Positions 43,091 through 49,690 of a DNA stretch of 50,574 bases are shown here, in pieces. Position numbers and translations under genes: made by a program. Within the stretch, counting starts at the first letter, position 1, and each line of letters opens with the position of its first letter. The notes beneath the pieces are model-generated. The model made no database searches. It was not told the DNA's origin and saw only the letters and a list, made by a program, of their open reading frames with translations. This stretch comes from Sphaerisporangium sp. (GTDB lineage Bacteria; Actinomycetota; Actinomycetes; Streptosporangiales; Streptosporangiaceae): positions 1-50,574 of the forward strand of contig JAOPYI010000229.1 of the NCBI GenBank assembly GCA_025964675.1. Direction: 5' to 3'.

Positions 43091-43983
43091 CCCGCCGTCG
43101 CCAGCCGGCGCGCCAGCGCCACCCCGCCGGTGACAGGCGGTTCACGCAGAAGACGTGGCGAGAGGCCGGGGTGCGCATCGCGCAGCAGCCGGGTGAAGGC
43201 GGCGAAGAGCCGCGGCTGGTTGACGATGACGCTTCCGGCGGCCACGACGTCGGATCCGAGCGCGCCACGGCGGATCAGCTGATCCACCAGCGTGACCAGG
43301 TGGGCGGCTCCGCCGTCGATGACGGCGACGGCCGAGGCCGCCCCCTGCTCCGCGGCCTCGAAGACCGCGGGACACCTGGGCGCCCAGTTCTCCACGGTCG
43401 GCTCGTCGTTGACCGCCCGGGCGAGCGCCTCCGGCCCGTTCACGCCGAAGGCCGCCTCCAGGGCTCGCAACAGACCGTCGTCGGGGAGCCGCCGGTCGTG
43501 CCGCAGCAGCGCGGCCCTGGTCGCGTCGCGCACGATACCGGCGGCACCGGCGTCGTCCCCGAGCACCCAGCCCCATCCACCGGCGAGGAGATACGAGCCG
43601 TCGACGTCCTGCCCGACTCCGATGGCGCCCGTGCCGGAGATGACCCCGATGCCCGTCTCCAGACCCGCCGCCGGCACGAGAAGCGCGGCGTCGTTGACCA
43701 CGACCGCGTTGTGGCCGAGCGCACGCAGCCCGTCCTGGAGCGCCTCGCAGTGCTCGACGGTGTCGCATCCCTGGGCGCCGATTCCCGCCGCGACGATGTC
43801 GTGGGACTGCGGGACGACGTTCGCCAGGCGGGTGGCGATCCAGGCCGCCGCCTGCCCGGGCGGTGACGCCTCCCACTCCTCGGAGCGTATCTCGACGTCC
43901 GCGATGCGCTCCCCGGCCATGGACTCGACGACGATGGCGGTCTTCGTGCCGCCGATGTCCAGCCCCGCCACCACACGCGTCAC
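43045..43983 (-). CDS. BadF/BcrA-type sugar kinase, probable N-acetylglucosamine kinase
   Basis: 312-aa ASKHA-fold kinase of the BadF/BadG/BcrA/BcrD group, which includes eukaryotic-type N-acetylglucosamine kinases and bacterial glucosamine kinases. Phosphate-1 loop DIGGTKTA at residues 9-16, NDAALLVPAA (catalytic Asp), the phosphate-2 motif SGTGAIGVG and GGWGWVLGDDAGA are characteristic. Predicted to phosphorylate an amino sugar released by the glycosidases. GTG start overlaps the SIS gene stop by 4 nt, so it is coupled to it; the 3' end overlaps the GntR gene by 46 nt. Confidence 0.88.
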   Translation of the reverse strand: MTRVVAGLDIGGTKTAIVVESMAGERIADVEIRSEEWEASPPGQAAAWIATRLANVVPQSHDIVAAGIGAQGCDTVEHCEALQDGLRALGHNAVVVNDAALLVPAAGLETGIGVISGTGAIGVGQDVDGSYLLAGGWGWVLGDDAGAAGIVRDATRAALLRHDRRLPDDGLLRALEAAFGVNGPEALARAVNDEPTVENWAPRCPAVFEAAEQGAASAVAVIDGGAAHLVTLVDQLIRRGALGSDVVAAGSVIVNQPRLFAAFTRLLRDAHPGLSPRLLREPPVTGGVALARRLATAGQAEAPPRTNDVRRR

Positions 43984-45011
43984 GCGGGGGCTCCCGCCTC
44001 GTGGTCGTCTGTGACCTTGGTATCGGAGTTGTGGAAGATGAACTCCTCCACGTCGATGCCGGACAGGTCGGCCAGTTCGGCGACGAGGACCTGCATCACG
44101 ATCGCCTCCAGGACCGCCCGCTGCGACGGGGGCAGCTTGGGCAGCCGGACGGCGCGCAGCCGGGGGCCCTCGGCCACCGGTTCGCTCGACACGACGATGA
44201 CCCGGTGGCCCGCCGACGAGAGCGTCCGGGCCACCTCAAGCTCGCGGTCGTCGCCGAGAATGAGATGCGCTCCCTCGCCGGCCGACTCCATCGCGCCGTG
44301 AAGATACTGCCGCGTGCTCATCGCGGTGCTCGGCACGCGGGCGATCTCACGGAACAGAAGCGCTCCGGCCTCGGCGGATCCTACCGACGGTCCCGCCGCC
44401 ACGAAATCCGCCGACGAGGTTCCCACGAAGGCTTCGACGAGTTCTCGCGCCCGCTCGCTCACATCGTTCTCGGTGGCGCGGAGCAGGGCGGGCAGCTTCT
44501 CCCAGCCGGGATCGATCGTGCCGCCGTCCCAGGCCTCGGCGATCATGCCCAGGCCGATGATCGTCGCGGTGTAACCGACGGTGGACGCGTAGCTGTCGGG
44601 AATGTTGCCGAGAGACAGGGTCTCCCGGACGACATCGCTGATCGGCGACGGCTGGTTGTTGGTCACCGCGTAGCGCAGGCTCATGTCGACGGACTTGAGT
44701 ACGGCGAGCGTTTCGGCGCTGCGGCCGCTTTGCGAGACCCCGATGATGGGGTGGTCGCTGACGGGGAAGGGCAGCGGGTGGTCGCCGGCGCCGAGCCGCC
44801 AGGAGTGGATGCCTCTGCTGCGCAGTGTCCACGCCGGAGCACAGGCCGCGGCGAGGCTCGCCCCGATGCCGACGAAGATGGCACCCGGGCCGCGGAATTC
44901 TCCCCGTTCCTGCTGGCTCACCACCTCGTCCCTGATTTTTCCGACAGTGGTCTCAAGCGCCCCAGCCTGGTCCTCCCTTGCGCTTGCGAAGGTGATGTAT
45001 TGACTAGTCAT
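43980..45011 (-). CDS. SIS-domain protein, AgaS/GlmS-like amino-sugar phosphate enzyme
   Basis: 343-aa double-SIS protein resembling the isomerase half of GlmS and the AgaS deaminase/isomerases. SIS1 has FVGIGASLAAACAPAWTLR and IIGVSQSGRSAETLAVLK; SIS2 has FVAAGPSVGSAEAGALLFREI. AgaS-type enzymes convert an amino-sugar 6-phosphate to a keto-sugar phosphate, releasing ammonia. Start ATG 45011 has CGGGGAAACC upstream. It is coupled to the downstream kinase, giving a kinase-plus-deaminase pair that would make GlcN or GalN usable. The exact substrate is inference. Confidence 0.88.
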   Translation of the reverse strand: MTSQYITFASAREDQAGALETTVGKIRDEVVSQQERGEFRGPGAIFVGIGASLAAACAPAWTLRSRGIHSWRLGAGDHPLPFPVSDHPIIGVSQSGRSAETLAVLKSVDMSLRYAVTNNQPSPISDVVRETLSLGNIPDSYASTVGYTATIIGLGMIAEAWDGGTIDPGWEKLPALLRATENDVSERARELVEAFVGTSSADFVAAGPSVGSAEAGALLFREIARVPSTAMSTRQYLHGAMESAGEGAHLILGDDRELEVARTLSSAGHRVIVVSSEPVAEGPRLRAVRLPKLPPSQRAVLEAIVMQVLVAELADLSGIDVEEFIFHNSDTKVTDDHEAGAPA

Positions 45012-45216
45012 GGTTTCCCCGCTTGATCGACATGAATATCCGGGCATCCGGACTAGAGCGTTCGTTCTTCTGGATCCCAGTCCGGAGCCAGTGGAGAGGG
45101 ATTCGTGATCCGGCCGCTCACCGCCAGACTCACGTCATCTGCCACGAAATACTCCTCACTGCCGGCCGGGTCCACGATGAGCGATCGGAGTCGTTTACCG
45201 CTACCACTGTCGCCAC

Positions 45217-45253
45217 ATGTTACCTTTGGTCTAGAGATGTATCAAGAGGTATC
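45217..45253 (-). promoter_or_regulatory. promoter and operator of the SIS-kinase operon
   Basis: On the minus strand TTGATA (45240-45245) and TAACAT (45217-45222) flank a 17-nt spacer that contains TCTAGACCA (TGGTCTAGA on the plus strand, 45227-45235). The adjacent CAAGAGGTATCTT (45243-45255) overlaps the -35 and matches the importer promoter box. The transcript would carry a roughly 200-nt leader containing a CCGGACT/AGTCCGG inverted repeat (45048-45085). Confidence 0.6.
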
Positions 45254-47227
45254 TTAGTGGTGTACGTGGCTTCCGTGGTCCGCTCCGCCGGGATGGCAGT
45301 GATCTCCCTCCGACGGAGGCACGTCGAGAGTGGGGTTGCGGCCAAAGAAGCCATGCGGTTTGAGGACGAATCCGGTCGAGTCCACCGGCATGATCGGCCA
45401 GTCCTCGGGCCGGGGGAAGTGGGTCATGCCGAACGTGTGCCAAACCACGATGTCCGCGCCGTCCACGTCCCTGTCGGCCTCGACCCACTGCGGGATGCCG
45501 GCGCCCCCGGGATGCTGGTTGACGAAGTCGCCCGCGGGATACTGCTCGTCCGGCGCATATCTGGTCACCCACAGGTGCTTGGTGGCGAATGTGGCGCGCT
45601 GATGGATATCCGACTGAGCGTCGGCCAGCAGCACGGGCCGGCCCTCTGGATAGAGCACGTACCCGACGTCCTCGCCGAGCCGGTTCTGGACCTGCGGGTT
45701 GACGATGCGCCACACCCTGCCCTTGGTGTTGTCGGCGAGCCGCTGAGCCTCTGACTCGGTACGAAGACGGGTGACGCGCTGGGTGATCCCCGTGCCGGTC
45801 GGATTCTCCGGACCCCGGGGCACCAGGACCGCCTCGAGTTCGTCCACCGCGTTGGTCGGGCCGTCCACCATCATGTCCAGCCGCGCGCTGAAGAGATGCT
45901 GGTGGTGCGGGCCGCCGAGTCCGGGTGCCAGCTCGGAGGCGTACTTGTAGCCCTTGCCCGGGTAACCGGAGGTGAAGACGACGCCGGTCGCTTTGACCTC
46001 GAGCTCGATCTTGCCGTCGAGGTAGAAGTACCAGTAGAACCCGTAGTCGTAGTTGCCGACCGTCACGAAGAACGACACGACGAGACGGCGGTTGCGCCGG
46101 GTGTCGGTCGACTTGGTGAACGAGTCGGTGTGCTTCCACAGGATGCCCGCGTCCTCCTCGTGGATGCAGATGGCCTGGGGGATCGTGCGCGGCCGCCCGC
46201 TGTTGTCGGCCACCACGACGTCGAGATAGGTGATCTCGCCCAGGCAGTCGCAGCCGAGTTCGAGGGAGTTGGCGAACGACCCGAGCAGGTACTCTCCGCT
46301 GTCGAAGAAGTTCTGGAAGAAGCGCTGAGGGCTCGGATCGCCGTAGGGCACGACCATCTCGGCGATCGACGCCCGGTAGATCAGTGATCTGCGCCGGCCC
46401 TCGTCCTCGATGGAGATGTCGCGGAGCACCAGACCTTCGCGCGAGTCGTAGCCGACCTGCAGCCGCCAGCCCAGCCAGTCCAGCACGCCGTTCTCGATGT
46501 GGAAGCTGGGCCCCTGCGGCTGCGTGATCTCGATCGGCTTCAGCCCGGTGCGGAGCGGTCCGTTGAAGTCCGGGTCGTGGAAGTTGCCGTCCTCCTGGGG
46601 GACCTCCAGGACGACATGGTCGACGACGTCGATCACTTCGCGGCTGATGACGTCGACGTACGCCGTGACGCCGTCAACGGGATGCGCCCACGGGAGGTCG
46701 TTCTCGTTCTTCTGGACGAACGTGAACACTCTCTGCAGGCGCCGCCCCCGTTCGTCGTCGTTGAGCGCGGCTCCCGCCGAGAGCGGTTGCGCCCGCAGCA
46801 CGGAGAGGTCGGTCAGGCCGCGCCGGCGCATGGCGGCGAGCCACCGCTCGTCCCGGTGGACGATCTCCTCCACCATCGCGAACTCCTGCATCACGACGGG
46901 GACCGACCCGTTGGTGGCCGTGTCCAGGACGATGCTGGAGACCACCCGGTCCTCGGCCGGGCACACGATGACATCGTGCGACTCGCCCGTGCTCATGTCG
47001 ATGAGCAGCGCGCGGAACCTCCGTGGAGCCGGCGGGCCGGTCTCACCGAGCAGTTCGCGCTTGTCCGGCTCGCAAAGGCCGAAGTAGGAGAAGTGGGTGT
47101 TCTCCGTGACCAGTCCCTCGCGGACCAGGATCTCTCTCGACCTGTCGATCTCCTCTGGACTCAACATGGCCAGGGCCTTGACAAGGGATGCCTCGCCGCG
47201 GGTGCTTTCGGGGGTGAGGGAAGTCAT
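45254..47227 (-). CDS. copper-containing primary amine oxidase
   Basis: 657-aa topaquinone enzyme that oxidises a primary amine to aldehyde, ammonia and hydrogen peroxide. Two N-terminal domains precede the large catalytic domain with the cofactor Tyr in TVGNYDYGFYW near residue 394, the copper ligands HQH in GGPHHQHLFSAR and the distal His in MTHFPRPEDWPIMP. All key residues are present. The C-terminus is an unusual His-rich tail (HCHPGGADHGSHVHH). No signal peptide. It lies between the SIS-kinase operon and the second GntR gene; its role beside a sugar locus is unexplained. Confidence 0.93.
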   Translation of the reverse strand: MTSLTPESTRGEASLVKALAMLSPEEIDRSREILVREGLVTENTHFSYFGLCEPDKRELLGETGPPAPRRFRALLIDMSTGESHDVIVCPAEDRVVSSIVLDTATNGSVPVVMQEFAMVEEIVHRDERWLAAMRRRGLTDLSVLRAQPLSAGAALNDDERGRRLQRVFTFVQKNENDLPWAHPVDGVTAYVDVISREVIDVVDHVVLEVPQEDGNFHDPDFNGPLRTGLKPIEITQPQGPSFHIENGVLDWLGWRLQVGYDSREGLVLRDISIEDEGRRRSLIYRASIAEMVVPYGDPSPQRFFQNFFDSGEYLLGSFANSLELGCDCLGEITYLDVVVADNSGRPRTIPQAICIHEEDAGILWKHTDSFTKSTDTRRNRRLVVSFFVTVGNYDYGFYWYFYLDGKIELEVKATGVVFTSGYPGKGYKYASELAPGLGGPHHQHLFSARLDMMVDGPTNAVDELEAVLVPRGPENPTGTGITQRVTRLRTESEAQRLADNTKGRVWRIVNPQVQNRLGEDVGYVLYPEGRPVLLADAQSDIHQRATFATKHLWVTRYAPDEQYPAGDFVNQHPGGAGIPQWVEADRDVDGADIVVWHTFGMTHFPRPEDWPIMPVDSTGFVLKPHGFFGRNPTLDVPPSEGDHCHPGGADHGSHVHH

Positions 47228-47595
47228 GGATCACGCCTCAGGATCAGGTGGAAGGAACCCGGTTGGATCTCGGCGACTCCGAGGCCGCCACGGGAACGCT
47301 TTCGCGCCCAAGCGGACCCGAAAGAACCCCATGAATACCAAATGATGCAACTATGGACCAAAACGATACAAGCAAGGCCAAATTGATACAAGGCATCGGC
47401 AATGGTCCGTGGTTGTCAACCCGGCCGCCGGCCCTCCCGCCTGTCGTGGACGCGAGAGGTCGCACGTTCGAAGCCGGTCACGCCGCTCCCGCCCTGGGCA
47501 TCACACCGGAGAGGCTTCACACGTCCGCGTAGGTGTCGCCAATGAGTCCAGAGCTCAGCAAGCCGATACCGATCACTTTTCCTGAATAAAGCGGC
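47228..47595. promoter_or_regulatory. 368-bp region with amine oxidase promoter and 20-bp direct repeats
   Basis: No credible gene. CCAAAACGATACAAG (47358-47372) and CCAAATTGATACAAG (47378-47392) are direct repeats exactly 20 bp apart, next to TGGACCA (47354-47360). They lie where a promoter for the amine oxidase is expected (minus-strand TTGTAT-17-TATCGT, or TTGCTT-16-TAGTTG). This is probably a regulator-binding region. The part beyond 47420 shows nothing further. Confidence 0.55.
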
Positions 47596-48387
47596 TCAGC
47601 GGCCGGGATGCGCGGTTCGAGAGAAGGTGCCCGACCTGGCGAAGGACGTGCGCAGGCGGTAGCGGTCGCCGCTGTACTGGATCGTCGACGCCAGGAGGGG
47701 CTTGTCGAGACCGTCGACGACCAGGTGGTGCATCACCAGCACAGGTTTGCCCGCTTGGAGGCCCAGGTGCTTCGCGATGTGGTCGTCCGCCTCACGCGCC
47801 TCGATGGTCGAATCCGCCCGTACGATCTCCAGGCCGGCTTCCGACATCTTGTCGTAGAGCGATTCCGTCTGGAAGTCAGCTTCCGCCACGTTCGGCACCA
47901 GGGCTTCGGGGATGCGAGCCTGATCGATGGCGATGGGGACGCCGTTGAGCAGGCGCACCCTGTCCAGGCGGAACAGAGGGGTTCCCGGGGCGATGGAGAG
48001 CTCCTCCGCCTCGTCGAGGCTCGCCGGCGTGATGTCCGCGCGCAACACGACCGACGACGCGGTGAGTCCCATGCGCGTGGCCGTCTCGGTGAAGGACTCC
48101 AGGCTGTTCGGCCATTCCTTGCGGGCCGTGCCCGCGGTGGCGACATACCATCCACGGCCGTGTGACGAGTTCAGCACCCCGTCTTCGACGAGTTTCGTGA
48201 GAGCCTTCCGCAGCGTCACGCGACTGATGCTGAGTTGCCGGCACAGTTCACGTTCGGGCGGCAGGCGCATGCCCGGCTTGAGAACTCCGCGGGCGATCTC
48301 ACTCGTGATGAGATCGACCGCTTGAATCCATAGTGGTTCGGGATGGTCGGCCCTGATGGCTACTGCGGACTCACGTTCGCCGGTCAC
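47596..48387 (-). CDS. GntR/HutC-family transcriptional regulator (copy 2)
   Basis: 263 aa, the paralogue of the regulator at 42302: EPLW..AV.LI, LPPERELCRQLSISRVTLRKAL, SSHGRGWYVAT, WPNSLESFTETA, ASLDEAEE and GDRYRLRTSF are shared in the same order. Winged-helix N-terminus and UTRA C-terminus. GTG start at 48387 with a weak ribosome site; the start overlaps the end of a truncated epimerase. It probably controls the flanking amine oxidase and isomerase genes, and perhaps shares operators with copy 1. Confidence 0.9.
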   Translation of the reverse strand: MTGERESAVAIRADHPEPLWIQAVDLITSEIARGVLKPGMRLPPERELCRQLSISRVTLRKALTKLVEDGVLNSSHGRGWYVATAGTARKEWPNSLESFTETATRMGLTASSVVLRADITPASLDEAEELSIAPGTPLFRLDRVRLLNGVPIAIDQARIPEALVPNVAEADFQTESLYDKMSEAGLEIVRADSTIEAREADDHIAKHLGLQAGKPVLVMHHLVVDGLDKPLLASTIQYSGDRYRLRTSFARSGTFSRTAHPGR

Positions 48388-48619
48388 CGTCTACCTCGGT
48401 CTCGATGGATTCGCTGGACCGGTGCACCAGTGTGGGTGTCACGCCGGCTGCGGCGGCCAAGGACAGGTGAATCTGGTCCCACGTGAGAATTTCCCCGCTG
48501 ACGACGTTGACGCTCTCGCCCATAGTATGCGGATCACCGAGGCTCGGTATGAGCGCACGGGCGAAATCGCTTGAATGCATCAGCGTCCAGAACAGGACCT
48601 TCAGCGCGCCGAGCGCCCA
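48371..48619 (-). pseudogene. truncated SDR epimerase remnant, paralogue of 41243-42247
   Basis: The frame reads WALGALKVLFWTLMH, then SSDFARALIPSLGDPHTMGE, then SVNVVSGEILTWDQIHLSLA and LVHRSSESIETE. This lines up with MHARDFARGLVRLLG, LLTWDEIHLSLARAAGVEP and IVHRSSEDIGREID of the intact epimerase at 41243. Both the cofactor-binding half and the C-terminus are missing, and a few residues appear deleted before WTLMH. It begins in frame directly after the isomerase stop (48620-48622) and ends inside the GntR start. It is a decayed second copy of the epimerase-GntR module. Confidence 0.85.
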
Positions 48620-49402
48620 TCAGCGGGCCTCCGTCGTTCCGCTCGCGAGCCGGCCTCTGGACAGGCCGTTGCCCACGAGGTAGTCGTAGCTCTGCCGCAA
48701 TGCCTCGAACTGGTCGATCCGGCTGCGGTCAAGCTCGACGATGTGCCAGCGCACGGCGTCATTGGCGGTCAGAGCGGCCCGGATGTCGACCGTTCCCTGA
48801 CCGACCGGCACCATGTAGTCCGCCTCGGTCTCGGCAGGGCCGTCCTTGACGTGCAGGAATCGCAGCTTCTCGCCGAGGCCGCCGATGATCTCGGCGGGAT
48901 CGGCCCCGCCCAGCTTCGCCCAGTACATGTCGAGCTCGAGCACGACGTTCGGATCGAGCTGCTCCAGCAGCAGGTCGTAGGCGCGCCGGCCGTCGAAGAC
49001 GTTGGAGAACTCGGCGTAGTGATTGTGGTAGCCGATGGTCATTCCGTAGGCGCGCGCTCGTTCCGCTCCCTCGTTGACGCGCTCGACACCCTTCGAGATC
49101 GCCGAAGGCGTGTCGAACTCCTCCTTCTCCAGGCTCCATACCAGGGTGCTGGCACCCAGCTCGGCCTGCTCGTCCAGGATCTTCCGGGCGTCGGGGCCGG
49201 CGGGGAAAGGCGCGTGCACGCTGGACAGGGTCATCCCCAGCGAGTCGAGAAGCTCCCGGACCTTCGCGGGTGAGCGACCGTGCAGACCCAGCGGCTCCAC
49301 GGCCAGGTAGCCGAGCTCGCTGATTCTGGTCAGCACACCCTCCAGATCCTTGGCGGCCAAGTCATGGAAAGTCCAGAGTTGTGCTGCGATGCCAGGCAAC
49401 AT
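48620..49402 (-). CDS. TIM-barrel sugar (phosphate) isomerase/epimerase
   Basis: 260-aa protein of the AP-endonuclease-2/xylose-isomerase-like TIM-barrel family (IolE/hydroxypyruvate-isomerase-like). Metal and substrate motifs: VEPLGLHG, HAPFP, GYHNHYAEF, LELDMYWAKLGG, FLHVKDG and WHIVELDR. Close relatives act in inositol, keto-sugar and 3-keto-glucoside catabolism, commonly as isomerases or lyases. No signal peptide. The ATG at 49402 is the only good start. Its stop is followed immediately by the epimerase remnant, with which it shares frame. Confidence 0.87.
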   Translation of the reverse strand: MLPGIAAQLWTFHDLAAKDLEGVLTRISELGYLAVEPLGLHGRSPAKVRELLDSLGMTLSSVHAPFPAGPDARKILDEQAELGASTLVWSLEKEEFDTPSAISKGVERVNEGAERARAYGMTIGYHNHYAEFSNVFDGRRAYDLLLEQLDPNVVLELDMYWAKLGGADPAEIIGGLGEKLRFLHVKDGPAETEADYMVPVGQGTVDIRAALTANDAVRWHIVELDRSRIDQFEALRQSYDYLVGNGLSRGRLASGTTEAR

Positions 49403-49584
49403 GTCTATTACCTCGATTTATCGGTGCTGTGTGTGGGACGCGTGGGCGGGCGGGGCTCCTGTCTGGCTCCGCCCATGCGGTCGGGGGCGGACGATCGTCC
49501 GGAACCGGCCGGCTTCGCCAGGCCGGCCATCGTTCTCCTCGCCCTGGCGATCCGTCACGATCGAGGGGCTAGACATCATGTAAT

Positions 49585-49645
49585 CACTATGGACCAATAG
49601 TGAGCCATGACCGTACCTTGTGGTCCAAGACCTGACAAGAGGTAC
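49585..49645. promoter_or_regulatory. divergent operator region, isomerase / MDR dehydrogenase
   Basis: CACTAT-GGACCA-ATAGTG (49585-49602) is a perfect 6-bp-arm dyad with TGGACCA at its centre. TGGTCCA (49621-49627) follows, then CAAGAGGTAC (49636-49645). TTGTGG-17-GGTACG is a weak plus-strand promoter. All three boxes echo those at the other promoters of the sugar locus. Confidence 0.55.
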
Positions 49646-49690
49646 GCAGACGTCTTTGGATGTTTCCGTCCAGCGAACAATGGGAGAAAC

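Noticed and set aside
45227-45235. TGGTCTAGA considered as a full DasR site
   Set aside because: Only one arm and the core are present; the second arm (ACCAGT) is missing, so I list it as a shared operator word only.
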